From Dawidia soli (GTDB lineage: Bacteria; Bacteroidota; Bacteroidia; Cytophagales; Cyclobacteriaceae): a stretch of DNA of 35,811 bases. The stretch covers positions 1-35,811 of the forward strand of contig NZ_JAHESC010000060.1 of NCBI RefSeq assembly GCF_018598185.1, written 5' to 3'. A model generated the notes under the pieces. It saw nothing but the letters and a program-made list of their open reading frames with translations. It was not told the DNA's origin and ran no database searches. Position 1 is the stretch's first letter, and each line of letters opens with the position of its first letter. This document shows, piece after piece, positions 8,358 to 15,831 of this stretch. The translations under genes and the position numbers were made by a program.

Positions 8358-9266
8358 TTAATACAGCTCGATCATATCGCGCAACTGCTTGAGCTTGCCG
8401 ATCACTTCCTTGCCTTTGGACCGCGATACGGGCACAGAGAAGTCGGTGTCGCGTATGCTGAGCTTGTAGCCGTTGGTGTTGCCGCTGATGTGATCGATGG
8501 CGTAGATATTTACGATAAACGAGCGGTGGCAACGCAGTGCAAACGAATTATTGAGCTGCGCTTCCATGTTCTTGAGGTTGATGCGCAAGATCTTCTTCTC
8601 CACTCCCTTGCCATTCTTCCACACAATAGTGGAGTAGTTGTCATCGGCCTCTACGTACAACAGGTCGGGAAGATTCAAGGTGAGTGTCTCGCGTGTGTCC
8701 GATGAAATGGTGATGCGGTGGGATTCCGTGTCCTGCGTCGTTTCTTCTTTTCTCTCTTCTTTCAGCGTACGGATGCGTTCCAGCTCCTGATTGGCCTGGA
8801 TGGCGTTGCGCAGGTTCTCTTTTAAGGCATATGTACGAAGGATCATGGTGCCGGCGCCGACGGGGATGATGCCGTATGTAACAATGCGCGGGTACGTGGC
8901 AAGTATTGCCTCTCCCAGGCCGATGGGCTCATGGTGCAGGTGCAGTACATGTTTGACAATGGCAATGGCCGGTCCGCATAGAATAAGCTGCCAGGCCGTA
9001 AACGCCAGGTACTTGCCGAGCGTCCACTGGAGGGTGTCAAAGGGTGCCGGTAAAAGTTTGGGCAATAATACGATGTGGCTGAAGAGTACCAGGAACACCA
9101 CCGAGCCGATGATCAGCACCTTCGGTCCGCCCTGTCTGCACGCGGGATCGGAGGCGACCATGGTCGCTATCAACAAGAGTGTGATGCCGAAGGTGAGGAC
9201 CGTGTTCTTCCGGTCGTCGTTGAGGTAATAAGGGCAGGGGGCGTTGAGTTGCTGCAGCGATACCAT
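8358..9266 (-). CDS. Membrane-bound LytTR-family DNA-binding regulator
   Basis: The 302-residue protein has a hydrophobic N-terminal half with about four transmembrane helices (near 22-40, 49-72, 84-105 and 120-145), a short charged, probably helical linker (about 148-178) and a LytTR DNA-binding domain at about 195-300. The latter shows the usual LLYVEADDNYSTI, CHRSFIVN (246-253) and VPVSRSK (278-284) motifs. There is no receiver or kinase domain, so it resembles one-component membrane regulators common in Bacteroidota rather than LytR-type response regulators. It lies upstream of and in the same direction as the TonB-dependent receptor with a 146-bp gap, suggesting it controls uptake of one ligand. 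The signal and whether it activates or represses are not visible. Confidence 0.9.
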   Translation of the reverse strand: MVSLQQLNAPCPYYLNDDRKNTVLTFGITLLLIATMVASDPACRQGGPKVLIIGSVVFLVLFSHIVLLPKLLPAPFDTLQWTLGKYLAFTAWQLILCGPAIAIVKHVLHLHHEPIGLGEAILATYPRIVTYGIIPVGAGTMILRTYALKENLRNAIQANQELERIRTLKEERKEETTQDTESHRITISSDTRETLTLNLPDLLYVEADDNYSTIVWKNGKGVEKKILRINLKNMEAQLNNSFALRCHRSFIVNIYAIDHISGNTNGYKLSIRDTDFSVPVSRSKGKEVIGKLKQLRDMIELY

Positions 9267-9289
9267 AGCCGGAGGATTGTGGTTTGAAG

Positions 9290-9373
9290 GTAAAGTATTT
9301 AATCGTCAATGGCCCCGCAAAGGTTGAGGTGAATGGTGAATTGTTGTGAAAAACGTTGTTTTGGGGTGAATAA
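9290..9373. promoter_or_regulatory. Putative promoter and repeat sites upstream of the LytTR gene
   Basis: On the minus strand a -33 TTG (9320-9318) and a weak -7 TACTTTAC (9297-9290) are 20 bases apart. Overlapping and behind them are TGAGGTGAATGG (9325-9336) and TGGGGTGAATAA (9362-9373), the same motif found twice between the LytTR gene and the receptor gene. This arrangement suggests autoregulation. The region is also upstream of the plus-strand DUF4421 gene. Confidence 0.4.
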
Positions 9374-9433
9374 CTATCGCGGGAGGAACGGTTTTTTTAC
9401 GGGTGCCACCGGCCCCGATAACACCCCCTGCGC

Positions 9434-10447
9434 TTGAAAACACGATTCCTTCTGCTATTCTTTCTGCTCAGCCTCCTGGGGGCAAGCGCTCAGACCACCC
9501 AGACCGAAAATGACCCGACCTATTACGTGTCGTACGAGCGGTACATCACCGGTCGCTATTATTTCTCACGCAAGTACACCTCGTTCGACCTCCGGTCACT
9601 GGATGACGGAGTGCGCCTGCGCTACCGGCCCAACACCACGCTGAACATGGGCATCGGGGCCACGTACAAGTGGGCGACACTGAACCTGGCCTACGGCTTT
9701 CCGTTCCTGAACCCTACCGGCAACCGTGGAAAGACCCGCTACCTGGACCTGCAAGTGCACAACTATGGCCGCAAGATCGTCATCGACCTCTTCGGGCAAT
9801 TCTACCGGGGCTTTTACCTGAACAATGAATCGCTGCGCAAAGAAGACGGCACATACTACCAGCGCCCCGACATGCTGGTGCAGATGGTGGGTGCTTCGGG
9901 ACTTTACTTATTCAACCACCGCCGGTTTTCGTACCGCGCATCATTCCTGCAGAACGAATGGCAGAAGCGGTCGGCCGGCTCTTTTTTGTTGGGATGGGAG
10001 ATCTTTGTGGGGCGCGGCAAAGCCGATAGCAGTTTTATACCCTCGCCGATAAACGATGCGACGGGGATCCACGCCATCGATCGTGTCAGCTTTGTTGAAA
10101 CGGGGCCGAGTATCGGCTATGCGTACACGTTCGTGTTTAAAAAACATTTCTTCGCTACGGCCTCGTCCAATGTCAGCCTTGACTACGGCAAAAATCTGAT
10201 CTATACCGATGAGGGCATCGAGCATTCGGAATCGTTCAGCCCCAATTCGCTGGCGCGTCTTTTTGCGGGGTATAATTCTGACAAGTGGGCGCTAAGCTTT
10301 ACGTTCGTGCATCAGATCGCGCGGATCTCGTCCAACCGTGATGCGATAGCCAGCTCATTGAACACGGGTAATTTCCGCTTCAACGCGGTGTATCGATTCC
10401 TGCCGAACCGTAAGACGCGGAAGGTGTTAAAGGAGGTGATCAAATAA
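9434..10447 (+). CDS. DUF4421 family exported protein
   Basis: A 337-residue protein with a signal peptide (KTRFLLLFFLLSLLGASAQ) and a beta-rich mature part. The motif YRPNTTLNMGIGATYKWATLNLAYGF is characteristic of the DUF4421 family of Bacteroidota, predicted outer-membrane beta-barrel-like proteins without assigned function. The only start compatible with the signal peptide is a TTG at 9434, because an in-frame stop occurs at 9419-9421 and no ATG lies in between. It converges on the crotonase gene with a five-base gap between stops. It is divergent from the LytTR gene, so it could share that regulatory region; that is inference. Confidence 0.82.
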   Translation: MKTRFLLLFFLLSLLGASAQTTQTENDPTYYVSYERYITGRYYFSRKYTSFDLRSLDDGVRLRYRPNTTLNMGIGATYKWATLNLAYGFPFLNPTGNRGKTRYLDLQVHNYGRKIVIDLFGQFYRGFYLNNESLRKEDGTYYQRPDMLVQMVGASGLYLFNHRRFSYRASFLQNEWQKRSAGSFLLGWEIFVGRGKADSSFIPSPINDATGIHAIDRVSFVETGPSIGYAYTFVFKKHFFATASSNVSLDYGKNLIYTDEGIEHSESFSPNSLARLFAGYNSDKWALSFTFVHQIARISSNRDAIASSLNTGNFRFNAVYRFLPNRKTRKVLKEVIK

Positions 10448-10452
10448 CCGTC

Positions 10453-11226
10453 TTACTTTCCCCGATAGGAGGGTGCGCGCTTTTCGATGAAGGCTTGCAT
10501 GCCTTCCTTCTGATCTTCAGAGGCAAACGTGAGGTAGAAGTTCTTGCGTTCGAAATGCAGGCCTTCGTCGAGGTGTGTTTCAAAGGAGCGGTTGACGGCT
10601 TCCTTTGCCAGCCGTGCCGCCACGGGGGCCATTGTTGCAATCTCACTGGCCAGCTTTACGGCTTCCTGTAAGTACATTTCCACGGGTACTACTTTGTTCA
10701 CCAATCGATAGAACAATGCTTCTTCTGCCGACAGGAACCGGCCGGTGAGCACCAGCTCCATGGCCTTGGCTTTGCCGATGGCTTTGGTGAGGCGTTGCGT
10801 ACCACCGGCGCCGGGCATGACGCCAATTTTGATCTCGGGTTGGCCAAAGCGCGCGGTCTCTGACGCAATAATCATATCGCATGTCATGGCCAGCTCGCAG
10901 CCGCCGCCCAGCGCAAAGCCGGATACGGCGGCGATCAGCGGCTTGTGTGTTTTGCGGATCTGGTCCCAGGTGCTGAACTGATCGGTGATGAGCATGTCGA
11001 CGGCGGTCTTGTCGGCCATCTGGCGAATGTCGGCGCCGGCAGCAAAGGCCTGGTCGTTGCCGGTGAGTACAATGGCGCGTACGGCCTCGTCGCGATCCAA
11101 TTGCTGGAGGCCGTCGCGTAATTCCTGCATGAGTTGTAAATTCAGGGCATTGAGCTCTTTGGGGCGCTGCAGACGGATCAGGGCAACGGCGGGAGCATAT
11201 TGGGACTGGACTTGGATGAATTCCAT
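10453..11226 (-). CDS. Enoyl-CoA hydratase/crotonase family protein
   Basis: The 257-residue protein is a typical single-domain crotonase. The oxyanion-hole segments AFAAGADI and GFALGGGCEL are present, and both catalytic glutamates of true enoyl-CoA hydratases can be placed: E111 in GGGCEL and E131 in FGQPEI, followed by GVMPGAGGTQRL. It probably hydrates 2-trans-enoyl-CoA thioesters in fatty-acid or amino-acid breakdown in the cytoplasm. It stands alone here, without thiolase or dehydrogenase neighbours. Its leader contains a terminator-like hairpin (11304-11334), so read-through control is possible. Confidence 0.93.
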   Translation of the reverse strand: MEFIQVQSQYAPAVALIRLQRPKELNALNLQLMQELRDGLQQLDRDEAVRAIVLTGNDQAFAAGADIRQMADKTAVDMLITDQFSTWDQIRKTHKPLIAAVSGFALGGGCELAMTCDMIIASETARFGQPEIKIGVMPGAGGTQRLTKAIGKAKAMELVLTGRFLSAEEALFYRLVNKVVPVEMYLQEAVKLASEIATMAPVAARLAKEAVNRSFETHLDEGLHFERKNFYLTFASEDQKEGMQAFIEKRAPSYRGK

Positions 11227-11299
11227 ACGGGTTTGGTTTTTTGCGGCGTTTGCGGTGTTAAACCGGGTTACGGACGAACCGGGAAGGAAATTAACACAA

Positions 11300-11334
11300 A
11301 AAGAGAAAAGCCCACTTTTGAGGGCGGGCTTTTC
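11300..11334 (-). terminator. Terminator-like hairpin in the leader of the crotonase gene
   Basis: The arms GAAAAGCCC (11305-11313) and GGGCTTTTC (11326-11334) form a 9-bp stem; on the minus strand it is followed by TCTTTTTGTG. It points toward the crotonase ATG 78 bases downstream. A competing GCCC/GGGC pairing within the loop (11310-11313 with 11322-11325) is possible. It may end a short minus-strand transcript or act as an attenuator. Confidence 0.55.
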
Positions 11335-11463
11335 AAACCAAAAGGCAGTACTAAAAGTGTGCTATGCATATATAAATACCACATGCGAGCCTTTTGTAAC
11401 CCCTTGTGCATTATTTTTACATCGACCGGCCTCTGTATGTCGGTGTGGCCACGAAATAGCACG

Positions 11464-11946
11464 ATGAAACGTAAAAAAGTATTGTTTGTTTGCTTAGGCA
11501 ATATCTGCCGCTCACCCCTGGCCGAGGCCATTTTCAAGCACAAGATCAAAGGAACATCGCTGGAGCAACACGTGGAGGCTGATTCCTGCGGCACCGCTAA
11601 TTATCACATTGGCGATTCGCCGGATCACCGCACCATTGCCAATGCGTTGAAAAACGGCGTCACGATCAGCCACGCAGGGCGGCAATTGTGCAATGCCGAC
11701 TTTGGGGATTATGACTATATCCTGGCGATGGACAACAGCAACCACCAGAACATTCTGCGTGTGGAGGGTTCAAAGGGCCATGAGGCCAAGGTGCAGCTGA
11801 TGCGCAATTTTGATCCGCACGGGAAGGGGCACGAGGTGCCGGACCCGTATTACGGCGGCGAAGCGGGGTTTCAGGAGGTCTTTGATATCCTGGACCGGTC
11901 GATGGATGTGTTTATCCGGGAGCTGGAAAAGGACCTGGCGAAGTAG
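11464..11946 (+). CDS. Low-molecular-weight protein-tyrosine phosphatase
   Basis: The 160-residue protein starts with the family P-loop: VLFVCLGNICRSP with the nucleophile C10, C15, R16 and S17. The general acid loop DPYYGG is at 127-132 (D127). Length and both motifs match active LMW-PTPs. In bacteria these enzymes dephosphorylate protein tyrosines, often in exopolysaccharide control, but no tyrosine kinase or capsule gene is nearby. I use the ATG at 11464, since upstream in-frame codons enter the intergenic region and show no conserved sequence. It is divergent from the crotonase gene. Confidence 0.95.
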   Translation: MKRKKVLFVCLGNICRSPLAEAIFKHKIKGTSLEQHVEADSCGTANYHIGDSPDHRTIANALKNGVTISHAGRQLCNADFGDYDYILAMDNSNHQNILRVEGSKGHEAKVQLMRNFDPHGKGHEVPDPYYGGEAGFQEVFDILDRSMDVFIRELEKDLAK

Positions 11947-12237
11947 TTTTGCGGATCTAACAGGTGGAATACTTCGGATATATCATAGTATTGAAATAGC
12001 ATTAAAATAGTATTGAAATACAATTGTTATAGCCCTGTAGGGCTATAACAGACCCATCTCAATTCATATTCAGATCGAAGTTGATCGGGGCTAAACCTAG
12101 CAGCATTATCCTCCCCCCACACCCCTCTCTCCAACGTGGAACGGCTGGTCGTAGCTAGTGCGGGTTGGCTACGCCCTGGGACGAGGGCGGCCGGAGACTG
12201 GCCCCAGCCGTGGCCAGCCGCCGGCGGCGCGGCGTGA
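11947..12237. repeat. Gene-free stretch with 11-bp repeats, a palindrome and GC-rich hairpins
   Basis: No coding region is supported. Three 11-base direct repeats (TATTGAAATAG and variants) span 11989-12021. A near-perfect palindrome follows: GTTATAGCCCT (12026-12036), GT, AGGGCTATAAC (12039-12049). Further right are CGTAGC (12150-12155) facing GCTACG (12168-12173), and a degenerate stem-loop GGCC-GGAGACT-GGCC (12189-12203) resembling the dispersed GGTCGGGAGACC family. The right end is extremely GC-rich and abuts the stop of aspartate kinase. Confidence 0.65.
11989..12021 (+). repeat. 11-bp direct repeats downstream of the phosphatase gene
   Basis: Three AT-rich 11-base units, TATTGAAATAG, CATTAAAATAG and TATTGAAATAC, are directly adjacent. 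They start 43 bases after the phosphatase stop and end five bases before the 24-base palindrome at 12026-12049. Confidence 0.75.
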
Positions 12238-13479
12238 TCAACGCACCAATACTTGCAGGGTGGAGCGTGACGATTGTTCCAGCAGCACGTTGGACCTGTT
12301 GCGATAGGTATCGAATGTTTGCTTGTCGTAGTTCTTTACGGTGATCAATGTCAGGCCCGTGTTATAAAATACTTCGAATTGTTGTTGCAGCTTGCGGATC
12401 AGGCTCATGATCTTGTTCTCGCGGAAGTCGAGGCAGAAGGAGAAGGAGATGGCGGAGTTCTGCATTACGTTTACACGCAGGTCGAGGTCGGAGAGCGCGT
12501 TAAAGATCAGGCTGAGCTGTTGTTCGTTGACGAATGTATAATCTGTTACGCGGCACGATACCAGGCACTGATTTTCTTTAAATACGATCAGCGGGGGGAG
12601 GTTATCGATCTTGCAGGCGTGGATGCGGGTGCCGGGCAGGGAAGGGTCTGTAAAATTCTTTACCAGCAGGGGTATGTTGGCGTTTGCCAGGGGCTTGATG
12701 GTCTTGGGGTGAATGACGTTGGCGCCGTAGTAGGTCATCTCGGCAGCTTCCTGGAAGGGCAGCTCTTCAAACACGACGGCGGCGGGCAGGCGCTTGGGGT
12801 CGGCGTTCATGACGCCGGGTACATCTTTCCAGATGGTGACGGCGGCGGCGCGCAGGCAAGAGGCGAAGATGGCGGCAGAGAAGTCTGAGCCTTCGCGGCC
12901 CAGTGTCAGCGTGAGCCCGTCGGTGGAGCGGCCTATGAAGCCCTGGGTGATGATGACGTGGTCGGCCAGGATGGGTGGAAGGCCGGCGATGTTGCCTTCG
13001 GTCCGGGTCCAGTCGATCTTGCCTTCGCGGAAGGTGCGGTCGGTGGCAATGCACGTGCGGGCGTCTAGCCAATGTGTCGGGATAGACTGGCTGAGGAGGT
13101 AGTGGTGTACGATGACCGAGGAGATCAGCTCACCGCCGGATACTACCTGATCGTATACCTGGTCGTATTCACCGGGGCTGCTCAGCTCTTTGCGGAGCGT
13201 GTCGAAGAGGTCGTCGACGGCGGCGTATGCCGGATGGTTGTCGGGGAAGAGGTCGCGCATTACCTGGAGGTGGTAATCGTGCAGGGGGGCGAGCTCGGGT
13301 GACGCGTCCTGGTTCTTTTGCGCCAGGGCCACGGCCCGTTCGAGGGCATTGGTTGTTTTGCCCATGGCCGAGACCACTACCAGCAGGTTGCTGGCTGCTT
13401 TGGAGCCGATGATCTTCGCGACGTTGCGGATGCCGGCAGCATCTTTTAAGGATGCCCCGCCAAATTTAAAAACCTCCAT
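12238..13479 (-). CDS. Aspartate kinase, monofunctional
   Basis: Catalyses ATP-dependent phosphorylation of aspartate, the first step to lysine, threonine, methionine and diaminopimelate. The 413-residue protein has the N-terminal KFGGAS (5-10), SGGELISS (114-121), the nucleotide-binding TLGREGSDFSA (192-202; the usual GRGG reads GREG) and WKDVPGVMNADPK (217-229). The last 110 residues form the regulatory region with ACT-like segments. There is no fused homoserine dehydrogenase. The gene is divergent from fructose-1,6-bisphosphatase with 51 bases between the chosen starts, so their promoters must overlap. Confidence 0.95.
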   Translation of the reverse strand: MEVFKFGGASLKDAAGIRNVAKIIGSKAASNLLVVVSAMGKTTNALERAVALAQKNQDASPELAPLHDYHLQVMRDLFPDNHPAYAAVDDLFDTLRKELSSPGEYDQVYDQVVSGGELISSVIVHHYLLSQSIPTHWLDARTCIATDRTFREGKIDWTRTEGNIAGLPPILADHVIITQGFIGRSTDGLTLTLGREGSDFSAAIFASCLRAAAVTIWKDVPGVMNADPKRLPAAVVFEELPFQEAAEMTYYGANVIHPKTIKPLANANIPLLVKNFTDPSLPGTRIHACKIDNLPPLIVFKENQCLVSCRVTDYTFVNEQQLSLIFNALSDLDLRVNVMQNSAISFSFCLDFRENKIMSLIRKLQQQFEVFYNTGLTLITVKNYDKQTFDTYRNRSNVLLEQSSRSTLQVLVR

Positions 13480-13530
13480 TCTGATTAACTAAATCGTTTG
13501 CGTAATTACCTTTACCGTAAAAATAAAGGC

Positions 13531-14562
13531 ATGCAAAGATCATTTAATAATGCTAACACACCAAGCATTGAATCTTCAAGAATTGCAGTTCCGATCGGCA
13601 CGACCCTCGACCGGTTCATCAAAAACAACCAGGACCAGTTTGCCTACGCCAGCGGGGAGCTTTCGCAATTGTTGCGGGATATCGCCCTGGCCTCTAAAGT
13701 TGTAAACCGCGAGGTGAACAAAGCGGGTCTTATCGACATCATGGGGGCAGTCGGTTCGCAAAACCTGGCCGGCGACGACCAGCAGAAGCTTGATGTGCTG
13801 GCCAACATCCGTTTTACGCGGGCGCTGACCAAAGGGGGAGAAGCCTCCGCGCTGGTGTCGGAAGAGCTGGATACCTTTGTAGACCTCAACAACGACGGCA
13901 AGTATGTTATTGCCATCGACCCGCTCGACGGCTCTTCCAACATCGACGTGAACGTTTCGATCGGTACTATCTTTTCTATTTACCGGCGTAAGAGCCCGGT
14001 GGGGACGCCGATCCAGGAAGAAGATATTTTGCAACCGGGCAGCGAGCAGGTGGCGGCGGGGTATGTGCTGTATGGTTCCTCGACGATGCTGGTCTATACG
14101 ACAGGCCATGGTGTGAATGGCTTTACGTATGAGCCTACGCTCGGTGAATATTTCTTATCGCATCCCGACATGCGCATGCCCGTGGATGGGAAAATATACT
14201 CGGTGAACGAGGGGTCTGCCAATTCGTTTTCAGCGCCGATGAAGGCCTATATCCAGTATTGTAAAGATCAGCGCTATACGGCGCGCTATATCGGCTCGCT
14301 GGTGGCGGACTTTCATCGCAACCTGTTGAAGGGTGGTATCTACATTTATCCGGCGACAGCCAAAGATCCGAAGGGCAAGTTGCGGCTGATATACGAGTGC
14401 AATGCGCTCGCGTTCATTGCCGAGCAGGCCGGTGGTGCCGCCACGAATGGACACGAGCGGATACTCGACCTCACGCCGGCGACGTTGCACCAGCGTACGG
14501 CCTTTTACGTCGGGTCGCTCAACATGGTAGAGAAAGCGGGCGAACTGGAAAGCGCGTCTTAG
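13531..14562 (+). CDS. fbp: Fructose-1,6-bisphosphatase, class I
   Basis: This gluconeogenic enzyme removes the 1-phosphate of fructose-1,6-bisphosphate. The 343-residue protein has the class I metal site: SEE at 110-112 and DPLDGSS at 120-126, followed by [10 protein letters not shown]. The substrate region [19 protein letters not shown] and the C-terminal [14 protein letters not shown] motif are intact. I chose the ATG at 13531 (MQRSFNN); an in-frame TTG 33 bases upstream lies within the likely promoter, where a -7-like TACCTTTA sits at 13507-13514. Its stop overlaps the stop of the minus-strand DUF5606 gene by four bases. Confidence 0.96.
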   Translation: MQRSFNNANTPSIESSRIAVPIGTTLDRFIKNNQDQFAYASGELSQLLRDIALASKVVNREVNKAGLIDIMGAVGSQNLAGDDQQKLDVLANIRFTRALTKGGEASALVSEELDTFVDLNNDGKYVIAIDPLDGSSNIDVNVSIGTIFSIYRRKSPVGTPIQEEDILQPGSEQVAAGYVLYGSSTMLVYTTGHGVNGFTYEPTLGEYFLSHPDMRMPVDGKIYSVNEGSANSFSAPMKAYIQYCKDQRYTARYIGSLVADFHRNLLKGGIYIYPATAKDPKGKLRLIYECNALAFIAEQAGGAATNGHERILDLTPATLHQRTAFYVGSLNMVEKAGELESAS

Positions 14563-14990
14563 GATGCTGCTTTTTCTTCAGTGCTTGTTTCGGCGGCGGT
14601 CAGAATTTCCGGGGCAAACTTCTGGATCAGCTCGTACCACTTGACGAGCTTCTTGATGTCCGAAACGTAGACGCGGCTTTCATCAAATTCCGGCAGTACG
14701 GATTTGAGGAAAGCTTTGAGCTCTGTGCTGTCGGCGTTGCCGTCTACGCCCGGGTCGGCGCCGTATTCTGCATGGATCTTTTTCAATACACCTTCCAATG
14801 CTACGGTACCTTCTTTTGTGGTGGTATAGATCGAGATCTCATTAAGCAGGGACAGGCGGTGGTTGGCGGTAGCGACCAGCTTGGTCCTGGCTTCGTCCAG
14901 GGATTCGAGGATGACGCCAGATTTGGTCGGGGCTACTACTTTAAACAATCCTCCTTTTCCGGAGATGGTCGCTAGTTCGGCTAAAGTCAT
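14559..14990 (-). CDS. DUF5606 domain-containing protein
   Basis: A 143-residue soluble protein without signal peptide or membrane segment. The start, [17 protein letters not shown], with [15 protein letters not shown] and [11 protein letters not shown], matches a small conserved Bacteroidota family that I recognise as DUF5606, whose function is unknown. The last 15 residues are Ala/Thr/Glu-rich and probably disordered. It lies 78 bases downstream of engB in the same direction, which would fit a short engB operon. The tail overlaps fbp by four bases. Confidence 0.88.
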   Translation of the reverse strand: MTLAELATISGKGGLFKVVAPTKSGVILESLDEARTKLVATANHRLSLLNEISIYTTTKEGTVALEGVLKKIHAEYGADPGVDGNADSTELKAFLKSVLPEFDESRVYVSDIKKLVKWYELIQKFAPEILTAAETSTEEKAAS

Positions 14991-15068
14991 ACGGGAGTTT
15001 TCAGAGTCTAAGCGGCAAAGCTAAGGAAAGGATTGAAAAGTCCCAGGCTGTGCAAAAAGCTTTGCGTG

Positions 15069-15686
15069 CTATGCTTCCGGCGTCTCTTCCGGTGTTCGCT
15101 GAATGGCTTCGTCGATAAAGGTGAGCACATCTTCGCGACCCAATTTGGTTTCGGCGGAGGTCACCAATAGGGGGGGCGTTTCATCCCATTCTTCCAGCAG
15201 TGCCTTTTCGAACCGGCGAATGTTTTTGCTGAGGTCATTTTTACCCAGCTTGTCGGCTTTTGTAAAGATAATGGCCAGGGGCACCCCCTTGCTACCCGCC
15301 CAATTGATGAAGCTCAGATCGATCTTTTGCGGTTCGAGCCGGGAGTCTATCAGCACAAATAAACACGAAATGTTCTCGCGCTTGCCTACGTAATCTTCGA
15401 TCATGCGGCCGAAACCTTCGCGGGTGCTTTTGCTTACGCTGGCATATCCGTAGCCGGGCAAGTCGACCAGGTACCAGGACTCGTTGATCAGGAAGTGATT
15501 GATTGTTTGGGTTTTACCGGGTGTGGCGGAGATCTTGGCGAGCTTTTTCTGCTGGGTCAATGCGTTGATAAGAGAAGACTTTCCTACGTTTGAGCGGCCT
15601 ATAAAAGCAAACTCGGGCTTATCGGGGGCGGGGCATTTGCGGAGATCGGCATAACTGGAAATAAACTCGGCGGAAGTAATCTTCAT
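15069..15686 (-). CDS. engB: Ribosome biogenesis GTP-binding protein YihA/YsxC (EngB)
   Basis: EngB is a GTPase required for 50S subunit maturation in many bacteria. The 205-residue protein has the P-loop GRSNVGKS at 30-37, the switch I segment ATPGKTQTINHF, G3 DLPGYGYA from 75, G4 TKAD at 142-145 and a G5-like SAET. All elements are intact and length is typical. The short Glu/Pro-rich C-terminal tail is not conserved. It is the first gene of a probable two-gene unit with DUF5606 and is divergent from the OmpA-family gene. Confidence 0.97.
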   Translation of the reverse strand: MKITSAEFISSYADLRKCPAPDKPEFAFIGRSNVGKSSLINALTQQKKLAKISATPGKTQTINHFLINESWYLVDLPGYGYASVSKSTREGFGRMIEDYVGKRENISCLFVLIDSRLEPQKIDLSFINWAGSKGVPLAIIFTKADKLGKNDLSKNIRRFEKALLEEWDETPPLLVTSAETKLGREDVLTFIDEAIQRTPEETPEA

Positions 15687-15784
15687 CTGTTAAAGTAATA
15701 ATTGAAGGGCAAAATACTAATAATGTAAGAACCGTGTAGTTTATGATCTATGTTTTCTGTTTAAAATCCCCACTTTTTAGTATC

Positions 15785-15811
15785 TTGGGGTACATTTTTA
15801 TCATACCTTTA
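15785..15811 (+). promoter_or_regulatory. Putative promoter of the OmpA-family gene
   Basis: A TTG (15785-15787) and a -7-like TACCTTTA (15804-15811; Bacteroidota consensus TAnnTTTG) are 16 bases apart, shorter than the usual 17-23. The -7 lies 20 bases before the ATG at 15832. Confidence 0.35.
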
Positions 15812-15831
15812 AGGTCAAAAATTTTTTAGCG

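Noticed and set aside
5806-9266. A polysaccharide utilisation locus
   Set aside because: There is a TonB-dependent receptor and a regulator, but no SusD-like protein and no carbohydrate-active enzyme nearby.
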